From Raphanus sativus (taxonomy: Eukaryota; Streptophyta; Magnoliopsida; Brassicales; Brassicaceae), in NCBI RefSeq assembly GCF_000801105.2, contig NW_026615381.1:1-64000 (forward strand): a stretch of 64,000 bases of DNA. The letters run 5' to 3'. The notes beneath the pieces are model-generated. The model saw only the letters and a list, made by a program, of their open reading frames with translations. It was not told the origin of the DNA and searched no databases. Shown here in pieces: positions 1 through 11,350 of the stretch; positions within the stretch are counted from its first letter, which is position 1, and the number at the start of each line of letters is the position of its first letter. Made by a program: the position numbers and the translations under genes.

Positions 1-85
1 TTGTCTCTTCTCTCTCTTGTCGTCTTCTAGACCTCCATGAACGTGAGAAGAAACTTTCTTTCTGTTCACCTCTGAAACACTAATA
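1..85 (+). repeat. left LTR, 3' part only
   Basis: These bases equal positions 4803-4887 of the right LTR. The LTR ends ACTAATA, directly before the primer-binding site. The rest of this LTR lies before the window start. Confidence 0.93.
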
Positions 86-97
86 TGGTATCAGAGC
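86..97 (+). other. primer-binding site (initiator tRNA-Met type)
   Basis: TGGTATCAGAGC follows the LTR end directly. This is the usual plant copia priming site, complementary to the 3' end of initiator methionine tRNA. Confidence 0.92.
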
Positions 98-220
98 GTT
101 GAGTTAAAACTCAACATCGGTCCATTCTCTTTCTTTTGAGCTCCATTTTGCTCATTTTTTTTTTTCGGTTCTCTGTTCTCCTTCTCTCTGTTTTCGCCGT
201 CTTCTTCGTTTCCTGTCTCG

Positions 221-3200
221 ATGGTTGTCAATCTACGTCGGAACCGCCGTGGTCGTTTTACCCGTGCTAGCAGCTCTAATCCTCTCCGTGGAAGCCCTGC
301 TTCTCCTTTCGATGAGGATCCTTCGCTTGCTCTTTCCGCCGTGATGAACCCTGACAGTATTCACTCGCCTCTGTTTCTCCATAGTGCTGACCATCCAGGG
401 ATGAACCTCGTTTCTATTCAACTGGATGGATCAAACTACACACAGTGGTGCTCAGCGATGAAGATAGCCCTTGAAGCGAAGAACAAGATCGTTTTCGTTG
501 ATGGATCTTTTCCGCGACCCGATTCAAGCAACAACCTTTTGCGGATCTGGTCTCGTTGTAACAGCATGGTAAAGTCCTGGCTCCTTAACTCGGTGTCTAA
601 GCAAATCTACGGTAGTATTTTGTCTTTTGATGATGCAAAGGAGATTTGGCTTGACTTGCATCACCGCTTTCACAAGACGAACCTACCACGAACTTTCCAG
701 TTGGTTCAACAAATCCAAGACCTTCGTCAAGGCTCCTTGGATCTGTCAGGTTATTACACTGCCCTCAAAACCCTTTGGGATAACCTCGATAGCACTGAAC
801 CTCCGGAAGTTTGTCTCTGCTGCAACACCTCTAGCTGTCTCAGTCAACGTGCTGCTAAAGCAAAGGTCGAAAGAGGACGCACTATCAAGTTTCTGGCTGG
901 TCTTAACGAGAAATACTCAATCATTCGCAGCCAGATTATCATGCGCAAACCTCTTCCTGACCTCGCTGAGATCTGCAATATTCTGGACCAGGACGATAGC
1001 CAGCGTCAGTTCAACTCTGTGGTCTCTCCAACCACTTTTCAAGTGGGTCATGACTCCTCTCCAACAGCTCAGTCTGGTGCACCTGCTGGTGACAACAACA
1101 CTCCACAACAAGGAGCGTTGAACGCTTTTCAGAAGAGGACTGGACCTACTTGTTCTCACTGTGGTAATACTGGACACGTGATCGATCGATGCTATAAGCT
1201 ACATGGTTACCCTATTGGATGGAAGAAAGGAGGCCGCTGGAACAATGACAAAGGATCTCAGCCAAAGCCTCCTGCTCCTGCTGCTGTCACTGCTCAAGTC
1301 ACCACTCATGATAAGCCTCATTCACCAAATGGTTTGGCAAGTCTTGTTGGTAACTTGAACAAGGACCAAATCCAAAACTTCATTGCTTACTTCAGCTCTC
1401 AACTGCAAGTTAAGCCTAATGAGTCTGCTCCATCCACATCTCAGCATCAAGATACCTCCGGTATTGCTTTCTCTTCCTCAACATTCAGTTTTGTTGGGAT
1501 TTTAAGTGTCACACAATGCGCTACTGATTCTCATACATGGGTGGTTGACTCCGGTGCTACTCACCATGTCTCTCATGATCGTAGTGCCTTTGTTAATATT
1601 GACACTAATGTTCAGCACTCTGTCAATCTACCTAACGGTTCTACTCTCAAAGTCAGTGGAATCGGTCAGATAGTGATCAGTGCCACTTTAACTCTGCAGA
1701 ATGTTTTGTACATTCCAGAGTTTCGACTCAATCTCTTAAGTGTCAGCTCTTTGACGTCTGATACTGGAACTGAAGTTCTGTTTGAATCTGGTTGTTTCCG
1801 TATACAGGATCCTACCAGGGGATCGATGATTGGAAGCGGTAGAAGGATAGCAAACCTATACGTCTTGGACGCGAGAAGCTTGGAGTCTCCTGCTCAAGAT
1901 CCTGACACTTCTTCTTTTATTCATTCTGTTGTCGATGCATCTGTTTGGCATCAGCGTTTTGGTCATAGCTCTTTTGAAAGACTTGAACTGCTTCGTGATG
2001 TACTTGGATTTTCTAAGGCCAAGAATAAGGGATTGTTACATTGTGATATCTGTCAACGAGCCAAACAAAAGAAGTTAACTTATTCTCTGCATCCTAAAAT
2101 TTGTTCTGCTCCGTTTGAATTACTTCACATCGATGTATGGGGACCGTTCTCTGAAACAACTCAAGATGGTCACAGATACTTTCTTACGATAGTAGACGAC
2201 CACACACGCGCTACTTGGGTCTACCTTCTTAAGCTCAAGAGTGATGTTCTTACGGTTTTCCCAGAGTTCATTCAAATGGTGGAGACACAATATGATGCAA
2301 AGGTCAAATCAGTTCGTTCAGATAACGCACCGGAACTGCGTTTTGATGCTCTCTACAAGTCAAAAGGGATCATCTCTTACCACTCCTGTCCGGAAACTCC
2401 AGAACAGAACTCAGTAGTTGAGCGAAAACATCAACATATCCTCAACGTAGCTAGAGCTCTTCTGTTTCAATCTGGAGTTTCTCTGAGCCTTTGGGGAGAA
2501 TGTGTCCTTACTGCAGTGTTTATCATCAATCGCACTCCTTCTCGAGTCATCGACAACAAGACTCCCTTTGAGAAACTCACTGGCAAATGTCCTGATTACT
2601 CGAACTTGAAGACTTTTGGATGCCTATGTTATGCGAGTACATCTCCAAAAGGTCGCCACAAGTTCCAAGATCGAGCTCGTGCCTGCGTTTTCTTGGGTTA
2701 TCCATCTGGTTACAAAGGCTACAAGCTAATGGACATTGAGAGCCATGAGATCTTCATCTCACGTAACGTAGTCTTCTATGAGACTCTGTTTCCGCTTCTG
2801 CAATCTCCTCAAGATGCAGAATATGATGCTTTCTTCCCTCATGTATACAAAAGATCAGCGTCTCCTGCTCCTGCTCCTCATACCTCTGAGACAACTACAA
2901 CGCCTCCAGTTCCCTCTGTTCCAACTCGCAGAGTCTCCAAGCCTCCACAACATCTTCAAGACTACCATGTATACTCAACAGCTACCTCTACAGAGCATCC
3001 CATCTCCAATGTGATCTCATATGCGTCTCTCTCTGATCCGTATATGATCTTCATTAATGCTCTGAATGACATTCCAGAACCAACTTCCTTTGCTCAAGCC
3101 TGTAAGATCAAAGAATGGTTGGACGCTATGGATGTTGAGATAACTGCACTTGAAGATAATGGAACTTGGATCATCTGTTCTCTACCAGCTGGTAAGAAAG

Positions 3201-4627
3201 CAGTGGGTTGCAAGTGGGTATACAAGATAAAGCTGAATGCTGATGGGACTTTGGAGCGTTATAAAGCTAGGCTTGTCGCCAAGGGATACACACAACAAGA
3301 AGGACTAGACTATGTGGAAACCTTTTCTCCTGTTGCAAAGTTAGCTACGGTCAAGTTGCTACTTGCAGTTGCAGCAGCTAAAGGATGGTCTCTCTCTCAG
3401 TTGGACATATCGAATGCCTTTCTAAATGGGGACCTCGAAGAAGAAATATACATGACTTTGCCACCTGGATACTCTGGAAGACAGGGGGAATCTTTCCCAC
3501 CTAATGCTGTCTGCAAACTGAAGAAATCTCTCTACGGTTTGAAACAAGCTTCTCGCCAGTGGTTCTTAAAATTTTCTAAAGCGCTTCATGACTTGGGTTT
3601 TAAGACTTCTTCAGGTGACCACACTTTGTTTATCAAGAACTCTGGATCAGTGTATATGGCAGTGCTTGTCTACGTTGACGACATTATAATTGCTAGCAGT
3701 TGTGATCAAGCTACTGAGTTGCTCAAGGCTGCTCTTCAAGCTTCTTTCAAACTTCGAGACTTGGGAACTTTGCGTTATTTCCTCGGACTAGAAGTCGCAA
3801 GATCCTCTGCTGGAATCTCCATCTGCCAGCGTAAATACGTTCTCGATTTACTCACTGAGACAGGGCTTCTAGGTTGCAAATCTTCTTCTATACCGATGGA
3901 CCCTAGTATCAAACTGTCTATTGAAGTTGGGGAACTTTTGGAAGATGCAGAGCAGTATCGACGTCTCGTTGGGAAGCTATTATACCTGACGTTCACTAGA
4001 CCTGACATAACTTTCGCGGTTCACAAGTTATGTCAGTTTACTTCTACTCCAAGACGTCCTCATCTTCAAGCCGCTTATAAGATTCTTCATTATTTGAAAG
4101 GAACTGCAGGACAAGGCTTGTTCTACTCAGCTATCTCAAACTTAAGGTTATCAGCTTTTGCAGATGCTGATTGGGGCTCTTGTCCAGACTCCCGTCGGAG
4201 CATTACTGGGTATTGTATGTTTGTTGGATCGGCTTTGATTGCTTGGCGTTCCACCAAACAAGAAACTGTTTCCCATTCCTCTGCAGAGTCTGAATACAGA
4301 GCAATGTCTGAGGCAGTTCGAGAAATGCTTTGGTTCCGTATGATGATGGAAGATCTCTGGATTGACGTTCATGAAGCTGCTCCTTTATATTGTGATAACA
4401 CCGCAGCTATCCACATCGCAAACAACTCCGTGTTCCACGAGCGCACCAAACACATGGAAAGAGACTGTCACATTGTTCGCGAAAGAGTGAAGATGGGAAT
4501 GATCAGAACACTTCACGTCCGATCAGAACATCAACTTGCAGACATCTTGACAAAACCTCTCTTTCCTACACAGTTCCGCCATTTATTGAGCAAGATGGAG
4601 TTCATTAACATATATGCTCCATCTTGA
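221..4627 (+). CDS. copia gag-pol polyprotein
   Basis: A single 1468-residue frame encodes the whole replication machinery. Order by approximate residue: copia gag domain (60-250); CCHC zinc knuckle CSHCGNTGHVIDRC (310-325); aspartic protease with DSGAT (440); HHCC integrase zinc finger beginning WHQRFGH (577); integrase core with its D, D and E in HIDVWGPF, SDNAPE and VVERKH (635-735); reverse transcriptase with YVDD (1150); RNase H with DADWGS, SAESEYRAM and CDNTAA (1313-1400). The integrase precedes the reverse transcriptase, which is the copia order. No stop, frameshift or missing catalytic residue was seen. The first in-frame ATG lies 124 bases after the primer-binding site. Confidence 0.96.
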   Translation: MVVNLRRNRRGRFTRASSSNPLRGSPASPFDEDPSLALSAVMNPDSIHSPLFLHSADHPGMNLVSIQLDGSNYTQWCSAMKIALEAKNKIVFVDGSFPRPDSSNNLLRIWSRCNSMVKSWLLNSVSKQIYGSILSFDDAKEIWLDLHHRFHKTNLPRTFQLVQQIQDLRQGSLDLSGYYTALKTLWDNLDSTEPPEVCLCCNTSSCLSQRAAKAKVERGRTIKFLAGLNEKYSIIRSQIIMRKPLPDLAEICNILDQDDSQRQFNSVVSPTTFQVGHDSSPTAQSGAPAGDNNTPQQGALNAFQKRTGPTCSHCGNTGHVIDRCYKLHGYPIGWKKGGRWNNDKGSQPKPPAPAAVTAQVTTHDKPHSPNGLASLVGNLNKDQIQNFIAYFSSQLQVKPNESAPSTSQHQDTSGIAFSSSTFSFVGILSVTQCATDSHTWVVDSGATHHVSHDRSAFVNIDTNVQHSVNLPNGSTLKVSGIGQIVISATLTLQNVLYIPEFRLNLLSVSSLTSDTGTEVLFESGCFRIQDPTRGSMIGSGRRIANLYVLDARSLESPAQDPDTSSFIHSVVDASVWHQRFGHSSFERLELLRDVLGFSKAKNKGLLHCDICQRAKQKKLTYSLHPKICSAPFELLHIDVWGPFSETTQDGHRYFLTIVDDHTRATWVYLLKLKSDVLTVFPEFIQMVETQYDAKVKSVRSDNAPELRFDALYKSKGIISYHSCPETPEQNSVVERKHQHILNVARALLFQSGVSLSLWGECVLTAVFIINRTPSRVIDNKTPFEKLTGKCPDYSNLKTFGCLCYASTSPKGRHKFQDRARACVFLGYPSGYKGYKLMDIESHEIFISRNVVFYETLFPLLQSPQDAEYDAFFPHVYKRSASPAPAPHTSETTTTPPVPSVPTRRVSKPPQHLQDYHVYSTATSTEHPISNVISYASLSDPYMIFINALNDIPEPTSFAQACKIKEWLDAMDVEITALEDNGTWIICSLPAGKKAVGCKWVYKIKLNADGTLERYKARLVAKGYTQQEGLDYVETFSPVAKLATVKLLLAVAAAKGWSLSQLDISNAFLNGDLEEEIYMTLPPGYSGRQGESFPPNAVCKLKKSLYGLKQASRQWFLKFSKALHDLGFKTSSGDHTLFIKNSGSVYMAVLVYVDDIIIASSCDQATELLKAALQASFKLRDLGTLRYFLGLEVARSSAGISICQRKYVLDLLTETGLLGCKSSSIPMDPSIKLSIEVGELLEDAEQYRRLVGKLLYLTFTRPDITFAVHKLCQFTSTPRRPHLQAAYKILHYLKGTAGQGLFYSAISNLRLSAFADADWGSCPDSRRSITGYCMFVGSALIAWRSTKQETVSHSSAESEYRAMSEAVREMLWFRMMMEDLWIDVHEAAPLYCDNTAAIHIANNSVFHERTKHMERDCHIVRERVKMGMIRTLHVRSEHQLADILTKPLFPTQFRHLLSKMEFINIYAPS

Positions 4628-4634
4628 GGGGGAA
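4626..4634 (+). other. polypurine tract
   Basis: GAGGGGGAA overlaps the gag-pol stop codon and directly precedes the right LTR. It would prime second-strand synthesis. Confidence 0.85.
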
Positions 4635-4887
4635 TATTGGTCTAATTAGAGTTAGATTCGGTTTGGTCTGATTAGATACGGTTTGATTCAATTGTACATT
4701 TCATTATTATCTCAGCCGGTTTGTTCCGGTTCATATTGTACTAAGTGTATATAGTGTGAGCGATGCACACATTAATCAATATCAGAAAATCCTTTCCCTT
4801 CTTTGTCTCTTCTCTCTCTTGTCGTCTTCTAGACCTCCATGAACGTGAGAAGAAACTTTCTTTCTGTTCACCTCTGAAACACTAATA
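4635..4887 (+). repeat. right LTR, 253 bp
   Basis: The LTR begins TATTGGT and ends ACTAATA, imperfect inverted termini of TA..TA type rather than the usual TG..CA. The start follows the purine tract and the end is fixed by comparison with the left LTR. The LTR promoter points toward the APR3-like gene 365 bp downstream. Confidence 0.9.
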
Positions 4888-5252
4888 TCAGATTTCTAGA
4901 ATAAAATAAAAATCTATGAATAGAATATGAATAACATTTAGCGAGTAAAAATAACATGTTTGGTGTTTATCAAAACTTACATATTCGAGAGGAAAAAAAA
5001 GATTTGTGCGGCCAATGTTGACCAAGTTTCTGTACCACACGACCAAAACTGACGCAAGCAATGATAATAAAGAGATGCCGCCACTCAAAAATACAAAAAG
5101 GTGTCCAGGTTCAATGAACCTAGTTTCATCTGATTCTTTTATAATCCCAAATTTGTTCAGACAGATAGATCTCAAACCAAACAAACACTTCAGATCGTAC
5201 AATTGTCTGAACAAAAAAACATAAAAATTTGTTTTTTTCTTTTGTGTGTGAA
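4888..5252 (+). promoter_or_regulatory. truncated native upstream region of the APR3-like gene
   Basis: Only 365 bp separate the retrotransposon from the start codon. The sequence is AT-rich. I see a TTGACC W-box core near 5034 and no convincing TATA box. Any control elements formerly farther upstream are now at least 5 kb away. Confidence 0.5.
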
Positions 5253-6795
5253 ATGGCACTAGCAATCAACGTTTCTTCATCTTCTTCTCCGATCTCAACC
5301 TCTAGCTTCCCTTCTTCAGACCTCAAAGCTCCACAAATCTGTTCGTTGAAGTTATCGGATCGAATCAATGTCTCATCGGCGTCTCTGAGTCTATCCTCCG
5401 GGAAACGATCCTCCGTGAAAGCTCTAAATGTGCAGTCAATCACAAAGGAAGCCATGGTTCCTTCTGGTGAGTTGTGTTAAATTGTGATCTTGGTTTATTT
5501 TTGGTTAAGTTTTATGCTAATGATCTTGTCCCTTTCACAAAACAGAGGTTACTACAGAGAAAGAAGTAGATGTGGTGGAAGTGGAAGACTTTGAGGAGCT
5601 AGCAAAGAAGCTAGAGACTGCTTCTCCTCTTGAAATCATGGACAAGGCTCTTGAAAAATTCGGAAACGACATTGCAATTGCCTTTAGGTAACCAATCATA
5701 TATGATAATATTTAAAACTTTTTTAGTTAATAACGTTTTTGCTAATTTATAAATTTTTTTCTTGTTATCAGTGGAGCAGAGGATGTTGCTCTGATCGAGT
5801 ATGCTCATTTAACAGGAAGACCGTACAGGGTATTCAGTTTAGACACAGGGAGATTGAATCCCGAAACGTACAGACTCTTCGACACGGTGGAGAAACACTA
5901 CGGTATTCGAATAGAGTACATGTTCCCCGATGCTGTCGAGGTACAAGCTTTGGTTAGAAACAAAGGTCTCTTCTCTTTCTACGAAGACGGTCACCAAGAG
6001 TGTTGCCGTATCAGAAAAGTGAGACCGTTGAGGCGTGCTTTGAAAGGCTTACGCGCTTGGATCACCGGACAAAGGAAAGATCAATCGCCGGGAACGAGAT
6101 CGGAGATCCCCGTCGTTCAGGTTGATCCGGTGTTCGAAGGACTAGACGGTGGAGCTGGTAGTTTGGTGAAGTGGAACCCGGTTGCGAATGTTGAAGGGAA
6201 CGATGTTTGGAGCTTCTTGAGGACTATGGATGTTCCGGTCAACACGCTGCACGCTGCGGGGTATGTTTCGATAGGGTGTGAGCCGTGCACGAGGGCGGTT
6301 TTGCCGGGTCAGCACGAGAGGGAAGGGAGGTGGTGGTGGGAGGACGCGAAGGCGAAAGAGTGTGGGCTTCACAAAGGGAACATCAAAGAGAGTAGCAATG
6401 AAGACGAAACTGCTAATGTCAATGGAACAACAGTCGAGGATATTTTCAGAAGCGAGAATGTTGTGAGCTTGAGCAGGCAAGGGATTGAGAATCTGATGAA
6501 GCTGGAGAACCGTAAAGAGGCGTGGATCGTTGTGCTTTACGCGCCTTGGTGCCCGTTTTGCCAAGCGATGGAGGCTTCTTTTGACGAGTTGGCGGATAAG
6601 TTGGGTGGGAGTGGCGTGAAGGTGGCTAAGTTTAGAGCTGATGGTGACCAGAAGGAGTTTGCTAAAAGTGAGTTGCAGCTAGGGAGCTTTCCGACGATAC
6701 TTGTGTTCCCGAAGAACTCTTCGAGACCAATCAAGTATCCATCTGAGAAGAGAGATGTTGATTCTTTGACATCTTTCTTGAATCTTGTTAGGTGA
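5253..6795 (+). CDS. APR3: 5'-adenylylsulfate reductase, chloroplastic (APR3-like)
   Basis: Exons are 5253-5466, 5546-5687 and 5772-6795, giving 459 residues. The enzyme reduces adenylylsulfate to sulfite with glutathione in plastids, the key regulated step of sulfate assimilation. Residues 1 to about 65 are rich in Ser and look like a transit peptide. The reductase domain (about 110-320) carries the cysteines that bind the iron-sulfur cluster (QECC near 194, GCEPC near 287) and the catalytic ECGLH near 314. A C-terminal thioredoxin-fold domain has the redox site WCPFC near 377. Start [12 protein letters not shown] and the linker sequence fit my memory of Arabidopsis APR3 better than APR1 or APR2. 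Length is normal for the family and no lesion was seen. Confidence 0.96.
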
Positions 6796-7167
6796 GAATC
6801 AGTCGACTTCACTGATGTGAAAGAGATGAGTTAAAGAACGAACCATTCAGTCTTGTTCCAGAATGCTAGAACAGATGAGGATCATGTGATCCTCTACTGA
6901 ATGTTTAATTGTGGTTAAAATGTTTGCTTTTGTGCTTATATTTTTTGTTTACCAAACTTCTCAGTTTTGTACTCTGTTTGGTTATATGATTATGTAAACA
7001 AGTTTTCCAACATGGCTTTAATATTGGAGTGTAAAAGAATGTAAAAAAAAAGGTTTCTAAATAATATAAATCCAAAACATGAAAAGCAAAGCAAAAGCCA
7101 GAGAAGGAAGAGGAATGTGCATCTTATCTTCCTAGTTTATGTATATACATCAAGATCGAAAGATTAT
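6796..7167. other. convergent 3' intergenic region
   Basis: This 372-bp stretch holds the two 3' UTRs of the APR3-like and ATG8-like genes, which are transcribed toward each other. I see no other gene in it. Confidence 0.6.
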
Positions 7168-8115
<948 letters not shown>

Positions 8116-8126
8116 TCGATCTGACT

Positions 8127-8245
8127 CTGCAAATTTCAAGCATGCAAAGATCATAATTCGATATTTATATACACGATCTATGATTAAAACCGACCGTCTG
8201 CGAGATCAGGAAAGTAATAAACAGAGAACAGCCCTAGAAACATAC
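8127..8245 (-). other. 5' UTR intron of the ATG8 gene
   Basis: On the minus strand a donor GTATGT at 8245 and an acceptor TTTGCAG ending at 8127 define a 119-bp intron just before the start codon. If retained, an ATG inside it is in frame and would add MIFACLKFAESDR to the N-terminus. I recall a similar longer model for Arabidopsis ATG8a. Confidence 0.65.
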
Positions 8246-8552
8246 CCGGAGAAGGAACTGTATGCGATTCGTCGAAACTTAGGGTTTGCTGGGAGAAATA
8301 TCGACTTGATAAGGATAAGAAGTCAATATCAAAAGAGGCTTATAACTTTATAAGAGTATAGAAACTAAACCAAAAAGTAAATAATTGATTTAGGGTTTTC
8401 TAAAAGGGTTTGCCTACACGTAACCGTAACTTCCACTGGTTGTGGAATCGTTAACAACTTGGCTTAGTATTGATAGTTGATTGGACGACAAGCAATCTCT
8501 TACACCTGTCTTACGTCAGCACCGTCGATTTATTCGAGCCTTTTTGGGCTGA

Positions 8553-8600
8553 ACTGGGCCTTATTATTCTTTTTTTTCGACTACTGGGCCTTATTATTCT
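8553..8600. mobile_element. 12-bp poly(T) micro-insertion with 18-bp target duplication
   Basis: The 18-mer ACTGGGCCTTATTATTCT occurs at 8553-8570 and again, perfectly, at 8583-8600. Between the copies are only 12 bases, seven Ts followed by cgact. Read on the minus strand this is a poly(A) tail with almost no body, as expected for an extremely 5'-truncated LINE or SINE. Confidence 0.75.
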
Positions 8601-9183
8601 GTTAGTTGTAATTTCATAGTGTAATCATAGAAAATAAATTTTAAATTTTTCAAGAGTCAATTATAGAATAAATAAATAATGAATAAATAGGGTTGGTTTT
8701 GGGCATATATATCAAATGAAACATTGGCCTTCACCCTTCATTTTTTATAAAATCTAATATACATAATTTATACTATAACTCAAAAACTGAAAAGCTAGAT
8801 AAGATTATTACTCAAGACTTTTACATGGCCAAATGAATCTCAATAACTTTTGTAGTTGGTAAGACTTGTTTTCTACCATAAATCCACGTGTCAAACTATC
8901 ATTCACGTTACAGCGTTGCTAGCTGCTGCTACTTGCTTGTAAAGCTGACTCTAAGTGAGAATGTAGATAGGATCGAAGTATAGAACTGAACTGAATTTTA
9001 CTTGAAGTAAAGAAAACTTTGACGAAGATTGAACAAACTAGTTATGTTTATTAACAAATGAACAAACTAGTTATGTTTATAACCTGATATGTTTTGTTAA
9101 TAAACAAACTAAACCAAATCCCAACCATAGTTAATAAACAAACTAAAACCTGATATATTAGTTTGAAAATAAATCTTACTATA
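8601..9183. other. AT-rich intergenic region with a short tandem repeat
   Basis: No gene was found. Near 9030-9085 the phrase GAACAAACTAGTTATGTTTA occurs twice in tandem, and related fragments follow to about 9165. This lies upstream of both the ATG8 gene and the S40 gene region. Confidence 0.5.
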
Positions 9184-9730
9184 CTGTAGAACCTCTATAA
9201 AATTAATATTTTTTAAATTAATAATTTTTATAATTTAATAATTTTTTTCGGTTTAAATTGGGCCGGTTCGAAATATGACACAAATCAATAAAATAATAAG
9301 ATAATAATATTTTAAAAACTTTTATGTAAATATATGATCTCACTAAAATCATAAATTAATAATAAATCTATATATACATTCATATAAGTACAAACTAAAG
9401 ATTATATTGTTGGTTTTATATTCACAATGAAAATACCTCTATTTTTTCTTAACATTTCAATATATTTTGATAATGTTTAGTAAACTTATATCGAAAAACT
9501 ATATATAAGTTATATGAAACATAAAATATAAACCAAGTAATATAATAAAATAATATGAAAATCAAATTTCTAAAATTTTATAATTATATATACGTAAAAT
9601 CAAATATATTTTATTTTATAAATATAAAAATAGAAAAAATATTGAGAAGGAAACTTTTTGTAAATTAATATATCTATAAATTAATAAAATTTCAAAATTC
9701 TAACATTATTAATTTGTAGATGTTCTACTG
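9184..9730. mobile_element. Emigrant-like MITE (pogo/Tc1-mariner group)
   Basis: The 547-bp AT-rich element begins CTGTAGAACCTCTATAAAAT and ends with the imperfect reverse complement, ATTTGTAGATGTTCTACTG. It is bounded by TA on both sides, the expected target duplication. The ends resemble Emigrant ends as I remember them. A shorter relative lies at 24757-24940. Confidence 0.75.
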
Positions 9731-9732
9731 TA

Positions 9733-10466
9733 GTGCCTTTATTAATGTAAAAACATGTTATGATAGATTTATATTCTGAAAGTAATTTTAACAATGAATT
9801 AAACAATTTTAAAAATTAAACAGAGTCAAACCAAACAAGATGATTTTCAGCTGTAAGAGAATTCCAAACTAAATATCCAAAACAAAAACCCGAAATGGGT
9901 AAAATATACCCATCCCCTAGCAACACCATCTCTACTTGATAGGACTTATACAGCAATGAAAAGAGAAAGCTAATGAGCAATATGACACGAGCCCTTAATC
10001 TTATGTCGGACCAAAAATGTTAGTATCTATCACCAACATTAACATTTTCTCCTTGATCGAGCCCACCAAATGGCGAGTAGATTGAGGGGTTCTCAAATTC
10101 ATTATCAAAGGTTCCAAAGGAATATTACCATTTTCCGAAAATGAAAATCCTAAGCTTATTAATACAAATTAAAGACAACATACGAAAAATGATATGGGTC
10201 CCATGCATGGGCTTGACAAGTCATCCTCATCGTCATCATGCTCATCTAAAAAATCCAAAAACCTAACAACAACAAAAAAGAAAGAGAACTCAACCATATT
10301 GGTAGAGCCATGATTCCCTACACGATAATAACGACAATAAAATTGCATTTTAAATAAATCATGTGGATACCATAAAGTTTAGGTTTAAATTCATGATAAT
10401 GAGATGGCATGGTGGTGGTAAAGAGAGTTACTAGATGTTGATCATGTTCTCCATACCATGACATAA
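9733..10466. other. AT-rich intergenic region
   Basis: No reading frame or RNA gene is supported here. The last few hundred bases are probably the 3' UTR and terminator region of the S40 gene, which is transcribed leftward. Confidence 0.5.
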
Positions 10467-10940
10467 CTATGGTGGCGATGATGTGGATGTGACGTTTGAT
10501 TCCAAGAAGCCTGTCTTGGTTAAGACAGCATTTCTTGTTTTGCTGAGATCTCTTCCTTTGAGTGTTCTTCCAATTCCTTCACACATGGAGAAAGATGAGA
10601 TCTGCGTTCTTGCAAGCCTTCTTGCCACCAATTCATGTGGAGGAACCATTGAGTCTTCATCATCATCTTCATCATGAGTGGCCCACGAATGCAAATGGTT
10701 GCTTCTTGTGTTCATCTTCGTATTCCTATAAACCTTGGACCAGTCAGGAACATTCATTGGAGCAGATGACTGTTTTGCCCCTGAGACCTCGTTGCCCTTA
10801 GGAATGTACCTTGCAGAAGATGAAGAAGCGGCTGAGAAGAGATTGCTACTTCTGGAAATTCTCGTTTGAGGACCTTGAGTTTCCTTTTCTCTCAAAACTG
10901 ACCACACATCTTCTTCTTGAAACTCTTCTCCTCCTTCCAT
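10467..10940 (-). CDS. S40 senescence-regulator family protein (DUF584)
   Basis: One exon encodes 157 residues. The protein starts MEGGEEFQEEDVWSVL and contains VPDWSKVYR (about residues 64-72) and DEDDDEDSMVPPHELVARR (about 90-108), the conserved blocks of plant S40/DUF584 proteins, followed by a basic segment ending GRTLKGRDLSKTRN. Members are small, mostly nuclear proteins linked to leaf senescence; the molecular activity is not established. Arabidopsis has a DUF584 gene next to ATG8a and another next to ATG8b, so position supports the call. A 5' UTR intron is visible upstream. Length is normal and no lesion was seen. Confidence 0.9.
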   Translation of the reverse strand: MEGGEEFQEEDVWSVLREKETQGPQTRISRSSNLFSAASSSSARYIPKGNEVSGAKQSSAPMNVPDWSKVYRNTKMNTRSNHLHSWATHDEDDDEDSMVPPHELVARRLARTQISSFSMCEGIGRTLKGRDLSKTRNAVLTKTGFLESNVTSTSSPP

Positions 10941-11005
10941 TGTTACAAAAAAAACTACTCCTTAATAGTTCTTCCTCTAGCTGCAACTAAGTGGTATTCT
11001 TCCTC

Positions 11006-11109
11006 CTGAAAACATGAAAATACTCCAACATTTTATCTTAAGACCAAAAGAAATAAGAGATAGAGGTAGGGAGAGAAAGAGCAGAGAGAGAGGGAGAGAA
11101 TTAAATTAC
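11006..11109 (-). other. 5' UTR intron of the S40 gene
   Basis: On the minus strand a GTAATT donor at 11109 and a TTTTCAG acceptor ending at 11006 frame a 104-bp intron between a purine-rich leader and the start codon at 10940. Confidence 0.5.
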
Positions 11110-11350
11110 CTGAGAGAAGCAGAGGAAGATTCAGTGAAAATATGATGTATAAAAATGTGAACCGTAAACAACATTAAACAATCTCTCTTTGCTGGCAAAT
11201 GAGAGACAGAGAGGTCATTGATTGCTTCAAGGGAATCAAAAGCCTCCACAATAGGCAGAGGATTCATAAAGATCCAAAACTGTAATAATTTCGTACTTTT
11301 TTTGGGGTGCCATAACTATGAATTAAATATATAATAACTAAAATAATTAA

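Larger units (their letters stand above)
1..4887 (+). mobile_element. Ty1/copia LTR retrotransposon, coding-complete
   Basis: The order is partial left LTR, primer-binding site, one gag-pol reading frame, purine tract and right LTR. The 85 left-LTR bases inside the window match the end of the right LTR (4803-4887) without a mismatch, which points to a young insertion. The left end and left target-site copy lie outside the window; the five bases after the right LTR are tcaga. The reading frame is uninterrupted and every catalytic motif is present, so the element could be autonomous. Confidence 0.95.
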
